In this document: piece by piece, positions 1 to 6,683 of the stretch
Numbering within the stretch: position 1 is the first letter of the stretch
Layout of the letters: each line of letters begins with the position of its first letter
Source: an uncultured Elusimicrobia bacterium
Lineage (GTDB): Bacteria > Elusimicrobiota > Elusimicrobia > UBA1565 > UBA9628
DNA length: 35,855 nucleotides
Direction of reading: 5' to 3'
Assembly: GCA_903830945.1 (NCBI GenBank)
Contig: CAIKVT010000035.1
Location: 1-35,855 of the forward strand
Position numbers and translations under genes: made by a program
The notes under the pieces: generated by a model
The model's database searches: none
Told to the model about the DNA's origin: nothing
Seen by the model: only the letters and a program-made list of their open reading frames with translations

Positions 1-32
1 CTCTACGGCGAAGAATTTGATAGTTTCTCATT

Positions 33-95
33 GGCGATTCCTCCCTTGCTGCGTCTGCTTTCCCAGCTTGATGCTACCAAGCCAGGGGAATCGCC
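33..95. repeat. Imperfect inverted repeat at the left edge
   Basis: Nine bases at 33-41 (GGCGATTCC) are exactly complementary to 87-95 (GGAATCGCC), and the inner flanks CCCTTG and CAAG extend the pairing imperfectly. It lies just downstream of the minus-strand gene ending at 110, so it could form a hairpin at the 3' end of that transcript. No T-run follows on either strand, so an intrinsic terminator is not well supported. Confidence 0.3.
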
Positions 96-109
96 TCAAC
101 TCTTTTCAA

Positions 110-892
110 CTATGCTCGGGACATCCTCGTGATGCTGACGCAAGCCAGATCACGAGTACATAAAAAACATGGGGCGCTTGAGGCACCGCAACTACTGGCG
201 CTGAAGTAACCCGTCCAGTCATCATAGAAATTATGACTCGATGTATAGTTTTTATCATACATGGCGATCGCCGCTAAAACCGTTGGGTCTGGAGCGCACC
301 ATCCCGATCCACTGCCAGCCGGACCAGGCAGGGACATGATCTCGGCACAAGTGCATACACGGGAACCGGCCCATTGCGCCAAACAATTCAAATTCAGACC
401 GCTATCAATCATAAAATTGACTGGAGCCCTGGAGGCACCCGTAGCCCCCACCACTTGCGCCGTCGTCAAACCCAAGTATGCCGTAGCAAGCGCCCTCCAC
501 TGCGTCGGACTCCGGTATTGCAGGCTGCCGCTGTCCGTATTGTAAACCACAGATCCTGGGGTTGTGATAGCCGCTTGTTGAACCGAGTTCATCCGCGGTG
601 GCAAGATCCCGCTTGTCGTCGAATTAACATCAAGGATTGCCTGCGGGTTTCCGATACCGATCCCGACCTGACCGGCATCGCGGGCCAGGATAGTATTCCT
701 GGGACTAGCGACGGTGCCGCCGGTGGCAACCAATCGCAGATAGGTACCCGACGGCGCGGGGTAATAGGTGGTCAAAGTCATGCTCTCCGAGACCACCTCG
801 TAGGCGCAGCAACACACCAACAGGACCGCCGCCGCCCACACCAGCGTCCGGCGCGTGATCCTCAAATGGACATGGATATCCCTCTTCTTCAT
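110..892 (-). CDS. Secreted LTTYYPAP-motif protein with a tail-fibre/adhesin-like repeat segment
   Basis: The protein has 260 residues when started at the ATG before Lys-Lys-Arg-Asp; an in-frame ATG five codons upstream (907) is the alternative, and neither has a strong ribosome-binding site. Basic residues 1-16 precede a hydrophobic segment (about 17-30), consistent with a signal peptide or membrane anchor. Next comes Thr-Thr-Tyr-Tyr-Pro-Ala-Pro at 41-47, a motif I associate with pilin-like and surface proteins of Elusimicrobiota and Omnitrophota. Around residues 75-135 is a segment of the type VGIG...P...LDV...GILPPRM...VYNTD, which resembles modules in phage tail-fibre and bacterial adhesin proteins. 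The C-terminal 100 residues are Cys-rich, suggesting disulfides outside the cytoplasm. The specific function is unknown. A surface or appendage role is inferred from the export signal and module type only. Confidence 0.8.
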   Translation of the reverse strand: MKKRDIHVHLRITRRTLVWAAAVLLVCCCAYEVVSESMTLTTYYPAPSGTYLRLVATGGTVASPRNTILARDAGQVGIGIGNPQAILDVNSTTSGILPPRMNSVQQAAITTPGSVVYNTDSGSLQYRSPTQWRALATAYLGLTTAQVVGATGASRAPVNFMIDSGLNLNCLAQWAGSRVCTCAEIMSLPGPAGSGSGWCAPDPTVLAAIAMYDKNYTSSHNFYDDWTGYFSASSCGASSAPCFLCTRDLACVSITRMSRA

Positions 893-975
893 CGCGGGCA
901 TGCCCATCAGAGACGTGTCGCAAGATCTGATCTTCAGGATATGATGATAGCTTTTTATTGCGCTGAGCCCTCGAA

Positions 976-1014
976 CATGAAGCGCATCCCAAGCTGATCA
1001 GGATGCGCTTCATG
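976..1014 (-). terminator. Perfect 14-base inverted repeat between two minus-strand genes
   Basis: Bases 976-989 (CATGAAGCGCATCC) and 1001-1014 (GGATGCGCTTCATG) are exactly complementary around an 11-base loop. The hairpin begins 26 bases downstream of the gene ending at 1040 and lies upstream of the gene starting at 892. It is well placed to end transcription or protect the upstream mRNA. There is no U-tract directly after the stem in the minus-strand transcript, so a Rho-independent mechanism is uncertain; an operator is the other reading. Confidence 0.45.
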
Positions 1015-1039
1015 TGGCGCAAGTCGTCGGGAAATCCGC

Positions 1040-1522
1040 CTACATAGTCGTCTTGATGGCGTCGAAACAGGTGCGCGCCAAATAGTACATCCTATCCAGC
1101 AACTTGCGGCCGTAGACATTGCCAGCGGAGCCGCGGTCCTCCGTGTATGGTTCGAGGAAGTCTAGGGCTGCTTGCTTGACTTTGTTCGAGTCGCTTTTAA
1201 TGGCGACATTGGAGACCTCTTTGAAAGCCGAGCAGGCGAACTCGACCCAGGCCTGAGCCTCGGCCACACTATCCGTCCCTTTGCCCGCCAAGGTGATGAG
1301 AACGGTTCTGAATTTCTGGATCTGCTGCAATTCCTTTTGCTCGACCGGGTCCACAGCGACGGCCTGGGCCGCTGGAGCTCCCGTCACTTGTGGCGTGGCG
1401 GCTGCGGTCTCCTGTATCTTTTCCGGCGAAAAACCGAAGTGAGTGAGATCCAGAGGCTCTGCCGCGCACACGACGCTCATGCACGCCAACACGCCAGCCG
1501 CCACGATAGTCATCATTTTCAT
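1040..1522 (-). CDS. Small secreted protein of unknown function
   Basis: The protein has 160 residues. The ATG at 1522 is supported by a G-rich ribosome-binding site (AGGGGGGG) about five bases upstream. Residues 1-21 form a clear signal peptide: Lys-Met-Met, a hydrophobic core, then an Ala-Ala-Glu-like cleavage site. An Ala/Val/Pro-rich linker (about 40-58) precedes a predicted mostly helical domain with two Cys (near residues 96 and 153) that could pair outside the cytoplasm. I do not recognise the family. It probably acts in the periplasm or envelope, and the neighbouring gene at 110-892 is also exported. A 12-base direct repeat lies 65-106 bases upstream of its start and may belong to its control region. 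Confidence 0.7.
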   Translation of the reverse strand: MKMMTIVAAGVLACMSVVCAAEPLDLTHFGFSPEKIQETAAATPQVTGAPAAQAVAVDPVEQKELQQIQKFRTVLITLAGKGTDSVAEAQAWVEFACSAFKEVSNVAIKSDSNKVKQAALDFLEPYTEDRGSAGNVYGRKLLDRMYYLARTCFDAIKTTM

Positions 1523-1586
1523 TGTCCCCCCCTAAGCGCAGATGCACTTATGTAAAAGGATAAGGTATGCACTCGATCGGCGCAGG

Positions 1587-1628
1587 GGCCTAATGACATG
1601 GGGCGGCTGATCATTCGGCCTAATGACA
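1587..1628. repeat. 12-base direct repeat, 30-base period
   Basis: GGCCTAATGACA occurs at 1587-1598 and again at 1617-1628. Read on the minus strand each copy is TGTCATTAGGCC. Two identical sites about three helical turns apart, upstream of the minus-strand gene at 1522, could be operators. The TGT-initial repeats also resemble the multiple binding sites at the ends of some insertion sequences. No protein-coding evidence overlaps them. Confidence 0.6.
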
Positions 1629-1650
1629 GATTGGGACTTAGGGGCATCAG

Positions 1651-1710
1651 ATTGCAGGCTCAATAAGAGGGTGTCCGGGTAACATGTCCGAGGATTAGTG
1701 GAATCTACCA
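1651..1710 (-). repeat. Diverged 60-base repeat, copy A
   Basis: This stretch aligns without gaps to 3543-3602, matching 46 of 60 bases by hand count; most differences are transitions. The best-conserved part is TCCGGGTAACAT with flanking bases. Both copies have the same orientation and lie upstream of minus-strand genes. Copy A sits between the cstA stop and the small secreted gene. Its nature is unknown: an old mobile-element remnant, a duplicated leader or promoter, and a small repeat family are all possible. Confidence 0.6.
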
Positions 1711-1731
1711 TCCACCCCAGGCCACCTTGCA

Positions 1732-3540
1732 TCAGCTCACCAGGCTACGGGGGCACGGAACAATTTTACTCTTGCTTATTGCTTTCAATAGGCGGAGCCA
1801 TTCCCTCACGCTGATGAAGGTGATGATCGCCACGAGCACAAGCATGAAAACCGTAAGCCCCGCGTTTATATATCCCTGCATATCGCGACGGGGCAAGTAG
1901 TTGGCGACAATATTGATAAGCCCGGCTGCCACGGTTGTCGGCAGCATGAAAAGAAATGGGATGAAGGTCACCAAGGCATACCGCGGGCCGGACCAATCTA
2001 TGATAAAGGTGGTGCATAGGGCGAGCGCGATGGTGGCAAGCAGCTGGTTTGCAGTTCCGAACATCGGCCAGATCGTGCTGACATTCCCGGTCAAAAGCAT
2101 CCATCCCCACGACGCGCTGACCATAAGGCTCGTGATGATGACCCCGGGCCACCAACCGGCGTCAGAAAATGGCTGATACGCGTGCGCCAGTATCTCCTGA
2201 AGGAGGTAGCGGGCGATACGGGTGCCTGCGTCTATAGTTGTGAGAATAAAAAGTGTCTCAAACATGATTGCGAAATGATACCAGTAGGCAAGCAGATGCC
2301 TCATGCCCGGGACAGAGGAAAAGATCTGCGCCATTCCGACGGCGAGAGAAACCGCGCCGCCTGCCCGGTCCCGCAGCACCTCGCCCACGGCCGCGCTCAT
2401 CTGGGAAAGATTGACCGTATCCATCCCGAGTTTCTGAAAGGCCGCCGGTGACAGGTTGATGGCGAAATAATCCCCCGGAGCGAGCACCGTCGCGGCGATA
2501 AGCGCCATGACCGAAACAACGCCCTCCATCAGCATAGCGCCATAGCCGATGAATTTTATATCCGCCTCACTGCTGATCAGTTTAGGCGTGGTTCCGGAAC
2601 TGACCAAAGCGTGAAATCCCGATATGGCGCCGCAGGCGATGGTGATACAGACATACGGCCATACAGCGCCGGGGATGATCGGCCCGCCGCCGGATACGAA
2701 ACGGGAAAAAGCAGGAGCCTGGATATCCGGCCTGACCCACACGATGCCGACGGCAAGCAGAGCGATTGTCCCTATCTTCATGTAAGAGCTTAGATAGTCG
2801 CGCGGAGCTAGCAGAAGCCAAACAGGAAGGATGGACGCCGCCGCCCCGTAAAGAGCCAGCATAACGCTCAACTGCGGGCGTGAAAAAATAAACCAATGGG
2901 CGAATCCGCTGCGGGCAAGCGGCTCGCCAAGAAACACGCACGTTAACACCAGCGCAACTCCTATGGCCGAAGCTTCGCCCACACGTCCCGGCCGAAGCTT
3001 CTCCATATAAAACCCTATAAAAATAGCGATAGGGACGGTCATGCTAATGGTGAACATCGCCCATGACGATTCCGCTAGGGCATTGACCACAACCATCGCA
3101 AGTCCCGTCAACGCTGTAATGACGATGAAGAGAACCGCCACGGCTGTCGTCCAGCCTGCCGTCTTGCCAAGCTCCAGACGCGCGATTTCAGTGATGGAAT
3201 GGCCGCCATAACGTATCGAGGCGAAAAGTATAATCACATCATGCACGGCTCCTGCAAGCACGCTGCCGACGAGAATCCAGATAAATCCCGGAAGATAACC
3301 AAACTGCGCCGCCAGTACAGGGCCCACCAGCGGCCCTGCGCCGGAAATGGCGGCGAAGTGATGGCCGAATAGAACCCAGCGGTTCATGGGTTTGTAATCG
3401 TAACCATTATTCATGAAATGAGCGGGGGTCTGCCGTTCCGGGTCGAATGAGAGGACCTTTGCCATGATGAAAACGGCATAATACCGGTAGGCAAGCACGA
3501 ATACCAGGATGGTGATTATCAGCAGGGTTATAGCGTTCAT
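1732..3540 (-). CDS. cstA: CstA-family carbon-starvation transporter (peptide/pyruvate permease)
   Basis: The protein has 602 residues from the Met-Asn-Ala-Ile start. An upstream in-frame start at 3603 would add 21 residues that come from the repeat at 3543-3602, so I reject it; no clear ribosome-binding site precedes the chosen ATG. It is a polytopic inner-membrane protein with many hydrophobic segments. It has the CstA-family signature near residues 50-100: Asn-Asn-Gly-Tyr-Asp-Tyr, then GHHFAAISGAGPLVGP, then GSVLAGAVHD. Family members import pyruvate or peptides, often under carbon limitation. At about 600 residues it is shorter than E. coli CstA (about 700), as in many other bacteria. No YbdD-like small gene follows. 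A weak -10-like TATTAT (3609-3614) lies upstream, within a 260-base gap to the kinase gene. Confidence 0.93.
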   Translation of the reverse strand: MNAITLLIITILVFVLAYRYYAVFIMAKVLSFDPERQTPAHFMNNGYDYKPMNRWVLFGHHFAAISGAGPLVGPVLAAQFGYLPGFIWILVGSVLAGAVHDVIILFASIRYGGHSITEIARLELGKTAGWTTAVAVLFIVITALTGLAMVVVNALAESSWAMFTISMTVPIAIFIGFYMEKLRPGRVGEASAIGVALVLTCVFLGEPLARSGFAHWFIFSRPQLSVMLALYGAAASILPVWLLLAPRDYLSSYMKIGTIALLAVGIVWVRPDIQAPAFSRFVSGGGPIIPGAVWPYVCITIACGAISGFHALVSSGTTPKLISSEADIKFIGYGAMLMEGVVSVMALIAATVLAPGDYFAINLSPAAFQKLGMDTVNLSQMSAAVGEVLRDRAGGAVSLAVGMAQIFSSVPGMRHLLAYWYHFAIMFETLFILTTIDAGTRIARYLLQEILAHAYQPFSDAGWWPGVIITSLMVSASWGWMLLTGNVSTIWPMFGTANQLLATIALALCTTFIIDWSGPRYALVTFIPFLFMLPTTVAAGLINIVANYLPRRDMQGYINAGLTVFMLVLVAIITFISVREWLRLLKAISKSKIVPCPRSLVS

Positions 3541-3542
3541 GA

Positions 3543-3602
3543 ATTGCAGGCGCGATAAAAGAATTTCCGGGTAACATATCCGGAGATTAACGGACGCTGC
3601 CA
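3543..3602 (-). repeat. Diverged 60-base repeat, copy B, abutting cstA
   Basis: This is the second copy of the element at 1651-1710, matching 46 of 60 bases without gaps. It ends two bases before the cstA start codon, so it forms the presumed leader or ribosome-binding region of cstA. It contains a short near-palindrome, TCCGGATATGTTACCCGGA on the minus strand. The remaining gap up to 3800 holds no convincing gene or U-tract terminator. It does hold an 8-base inverted repeat, ATGGCGAG at 3731-3738 with CTCGCCAT at 3792-3799. Confidence 0.6.
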
Positions 3603-3800
3603 AACGCCATAATAGCCAACTGGCCGCTTTAACCCCTCCCGGTCACCGGCCGGCGCGCTGGCGTCGCCATAACGAGGAAGCCCGATTTATTCCCGTATGA
3701 TTTCTTCGAACCTCAGCCGTCTCTGTGTTAATGGCGAGACAAGACGCTGGTCCCTATGACCACCCCAACGGCACAATATTGATCTCGAAACTCGCCATGG

Positions 3801-6125
3801 TCAAGAGGGCAAAAAACCCGTGTCTCTGGGGCACAACGCCTCAAGCATGGAGCCAAAATCCTCCGCAGTACGGATGCGCTTCTCCGGATCCGGATGCAGA
3901 GCCCCGTCGATGAGCACGTCAAAGGAACGCGGCAAAGACGGCTCCAAGGTCGAAGGCTTGGGGTAGTCGGCGGCCATCTTCTGCTCGAAGCTGGCAGGCG
4001 GCGGATAGGGGCGGCGCCCCGTCACCATCTCATAGAGGCAGGTCCCTAAAGAATAAATGTCGGACTCCGGACGGATGATGCCATATTCCTGCTCGGGCGC
4101 CATATAGTAGGGAGTGCCCGCCACCGTGTTGGTGACCTCAAAGTCCCGCCGACGGCCAGTGAGCGTCTGCAACGTATCCTTGATACGCCGGGAGATGCCG
4201 AAGTCCATCACCTTAACGATGCCCTGGTCCGTGATCATAATGTTAGCGGGCTTAAGATCGCGGTGCACCACGCGACGGCGGTGTGCGAATTCGAGAGCCG
4301 CGCAGACCGGCTTCAAGAAGACCTGGGCCTCGTCAAGCGAAAGCCGGCCCTTGCGCGCGATGAGGTCATAGACGGTGTGCCCTGAAAGGAACTCGAAGAC
4401 CAAATATATCCCCTTTTCATCCGAAATGATGGAGTGGATATACACGATATTGGGATGGTGCAGCGCCGCGACCAGGCGCGCCTCATCAACGAGCTGCTGC
4501 TTGGCCTGGGCATTCATCTGAAATTCATCCAAGAGCATCTTAATGGCGACTTTGCGGCCCAGGGCCTTGTCCACGGCCTCATAGACCACGCCCATGCCGC
4601 CCTGGCCCAACGGCTTGCCAATGACGTAGGAGTCGTTGATAGCGGACCTGACACGCAGGTCGCCCACCCCTTGGGACGGCGTCGCCTTAGGCGCAAAACG
4701 CGCCCAGGGAGCACCGAAGACATGCATGAGCCCGAAAGCGATAAGCAGGCCCCCCACGACCGAACTCAACAAAATGACCAGAAACTGCTTGCGCCGGGGC
4801 GTGGCGACAGCCGGCGGCGCCGCCGGACGAATCTGGCTTGCCGCAGGCGCCACGTCCAAGCCGTAGGCCGCAGCCTCGTTATGATAGACCGGCTCGAACT
4901 GGGCGTCGAGCTCGGCCGCCTTCTTAAAATCAGCCACCATGGATTCCAGGTCTCCCAACTTCTCGTTGGCGAAGCCCCGATTGGCGAAGGCGTAAGGATT
5001 CTTAGGGTTAAGCTCCAGGGAATAGTTAGCGTCAGCGATGGCGTCTTTGAACCGCTCCATGTGGATGTAGGCGAAGGAACGCGCATCACGCGCCCCGGTC
5101 TCAGTAGGATTGATGGTCAAAGCCTGGCTGGCATTGGCCACTGCCTGCTCGTACTGCCCGAGGAGATTGTAAGCCGCGGCACGGTAGTAGTAGGCCGCGG
5201 AATTGTTAGGGTCTTTGGCCAGGACCCGGTCCGTGACCATCACGGCTCCGGAAAAGTCTTTAAGCGAGATACTGTTGTTCGCCTCGTGCAGAAGGCCCGC
5301 CACATTCGGAGGGATCGGCACACCAGAGGGTTCATGGCCGCGCGCCGCCACTTGGTTGAGCTGGGTCACCATCCCCTGATAATCGTGCTGCACCTCGAAC
5401 TCGATCCGGCTCTTGACGTCGCGGATAGTGATCGGCAGCACTCGGCCTTCGGCCAGGCGCATCAGCGCATAAGCGGTGCGGTCGTTAGGGTTCATGGCTA
5501 AAGCGCGGCGGGAATCCTCCATGGTCTGTAGGTAGTCGGCCAGGCCGTAAGAGGCCAAGGCTCGGGCCGTATAGCCGTCCGGATCATTGCAGTCAAGCTT
5601 GACAGCTTGGTCGGCGTCTTCGAAGGAACTCTTAAAGTTCTTGAGACCATACTCGGCGTTGGAGCGGTTAAGCAAAGCGTCGCGATCATGTGGGTCCCAG
5701 TTCAGGACCTGAGCGGAGAGCCGGGCGGCCTCATTCCAACGGTTGGCCCGGTTGTTCATGTAAGCAACGCCGTTCTGGACCTGCTTCAAGACCTCCTTAG
5801 GCACGGTATCGGGAGCAAGGCCGGCGGCCAGAATGGTAAGCTCCGTAAGATTCTGAGTGACGAAGGCCTCGCGCTTATCCTGGGGCAGTCGCGCGGCGCT
5901 GTCGTCGATACGCCGCAAGAGCGGCAGGACCCTGGTCTTGACCATGCTCTCCGGCAAGGCCTGGAACATCCCCCGCAAGGTCTGGACCGTGGAGTGGTCA
6001 TCCGCGCCGCGATCGACCGCGACGGATTGGAACGGGGCGTCCGGCGACATCAGAGCGGCGACGACAAGGGACCGCAGCAAAAAGACAGAAACGCCTGCGA
6101 TCCTGAGTCCCGTGCGAGAAAACAT
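3801..6125 (-). CDS. TPR-repeat, membrane-anchored Ser/Thr protein kinase (Hanks type)
   Basis: The protein has 774 residues. A signal-like hydrophobic segment (about 8-26) is followed by a helical region with about six TPR-type repeats (about 115-430), a Pro/Ala linker, one transmembrane helix (about 447-470) and a C-terminal kinase domain (about 498-765). The kinase core looks intact: Gly-loop GQGGMG, Lys529 in VAIK, catalytic Asp623 in HRDLKPAN, Asp641 in DFG, and the GTPYYMAPE activation segment. It should phosphorylate Ser/Thr of cytoplasmic partners. The TPR part is predicted outside the membrane, where it would bind proteins or sense the envelope. Common PASTA-type kinases have the reverse order, with the kinase N-terminal. 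The gene stands alone between cstA and a divergent operon. The start has only a weak AGAG upstream, and the target is unknown. Confidence 0.92.
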   Translation of the reverse strand: MFSRTGLRIAGVSVFLLRSLVVAALMSPDAPFQSVAVDRGADDHSTVQTLRGMFQALPESMVKTRVLPLLRRIDDSAARLPQDKREAFVTQNLTELTILAAGLAPDTVPKEVLKQVQNGVAYMNNRANRWNEAARLSAQVLNWDPHDRDALLNRSNAEYGLKNFKSSFEDADQAVKLDCNDPDGYTARALASYGLADYLQTMEDSRRALAMNPNDRTAYALMRLAEGRVLPITIRDVKSRIEFEVQHDYQGMVTQLNQVAARGHEPSGVPIPPNVAGLLHEANNSISLKDFSGAVMVTDRVLAKDPNNSAAYYYRAAAYNLLGQYEQAVANASQALTINPTETGARDARSFAYIHMERFKDAIADANYSLELNPKNPYAFANRGFANEKLGDLESMVADFKKAAELDAQFEPVYHNEAAAYGLDVAPAASQIRPAAPPAVATPRRKQFLVILLSSVVGGLLIAFGLMHVFGAPWARFAPKATPSQGVGDLRVRSAINDSYVIGKPLGQGGMGVVYEAVDKALGRKVAIKMLLDEFQMNAQAKQQLVDEARLVAALHHPNIVYIHSIISDEKGIYLVFEFLSGHTVYDLIARKGRLSLDEAQVFLKPVCAALEFAHRRRVVHRDLKPANIMITDQGIVKVMDFGISRRIKDTLQTLTGRRRDFEVTNTVAGTPYYMAPEQEYGIIRPESDIYSLGTCLYEMVTGRRPYPPPASFEQKMAADYPKPSTLEPSLPRSFDVLIDGALHPDPEKRIRTAEDFGSMLEALCPRDTGFLPS

Positions 6126-6148
6126 AACAGCTCTAGTCTACCAAAAGT

Positions 6149-6229
6149 CTAGGGAGCCCCGCCGTGTCTCTCCAAGGGTCGCCATGCCGTTTCTCAGACG
6201 GGGGCTCCGACCCTAGGCGCCATTTTTTT
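6149..6229 (+). terminator. Long stem-loop plus T7 run in the divergent intergenic region
   Basis: GAGCCCC (6154-6160) pairs with GGGGCTC (6201-6207). The outer CTAGG (6149-6153) pairs with CCTAG (6212-6216) across a small bulge. Six bases later comes a run of seven T (6223-6229) on the plus strand. The shape is that of an intrinsic terminator or attenuator reading rightwards. It stands directly before the plus-strand NYN gene and inside the upstream region of the kinase gene. No plus-strand gene lies to its left in this window. Confidence 0.35.
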
Positions 6230-6245
6230 GCTAAACTTGAAATCA

Positions 6246-6683
6246 GTGCGGCTCTACTGCGTAGATGGGACCAACGTGGTCCGAGTGCTCTGGGGCTACG
6301 GCGGCGCCGAGTTCCGAGAGCAGGAGGAAAGTGACTGTATCACCTTAGTCGAATCCTTCGCCATGCTCTGCCCCAGCATGATCGGCCTGGCAGAGGTAGA
6401 GATTTTCTTCGATGGGGAGGGTCGGCGCTGGAAACGGGTCCCGCCGCAGGCACCCAACCTACGCGTGCGCTTCGCCTGGGAGGAGCCGGCGGATTCACTC
6501 ATACTCGACCGCGTACGAGCGGGATCGTTCGGGCATGAGGGACGCGTGACGGTGGTGACCGCCGACGGGGAGTTAGGCCGCCGCGCCCGGGAAGAAGGCG
6601 GCCGTTGGATGACGATCCGCGCCGAAGACGGCCTGGAGAGGCTGCTGAACAACATCGAGAGACGATTCACGGACAAGCCATGA
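6246..6683 (+). CDS. YacP-like NYN-domain ribonuclease
   Basis: The protein has 145 residues from the GTG at 6246, chosen because YacP-type proteins begin a few residues before the first Asp motif; TTG codons at 6228 and 6237 are alternatives. No ribosome-binding site is visible for any of them. NYN-type features are present in order: VDGTNVV near residue 7, IFFDGEG near 60, ADSLILDRV near 90, and VVTADGELGRRA near 110. The four conserved acidic positions typical of PIN/NYN metal-dependent nucleases can all be assigned. Family members act on RNA; Bacillus YacP/Rae1 cleaves ribosome-associated mRNA. It overlaps the next gene by ATGA, so the two are probably translationally coupled. The exact substrate cannot be read from the sequence. 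Confidence 0.8.
   Translation: MRLYCVDGTNVVRVLWGYGGAEFREQEESDCITLVESFAMLCPSMIGLAEVEIFFDGEGRRWKRVPPQAPNLRVRFAWEEPADSLILDRVRAGSFGHEGRVTVVTADGELGRRAREEGGRWMTIRAEDGLERLLNNIERRFTDKP

Noticed and set aside
1532-1732. 66-codon minus-strand open frame whose ATG overlaps the cstA stop as TGATG
   Set aside because: The position is attractive for a coupled gene such as ybdD, but the product does not resemble YbdD and its N-terminal third is the 60-base repeat. No domain, signal or ribosome-binding site supports it.
4434-5501. 355-codon plus-strand open frame opposite the kinase gene
   Set aside because: It is antisense to the clear TPR region of the kinase, lacks any recognisable domain, and is explained by high GC content.
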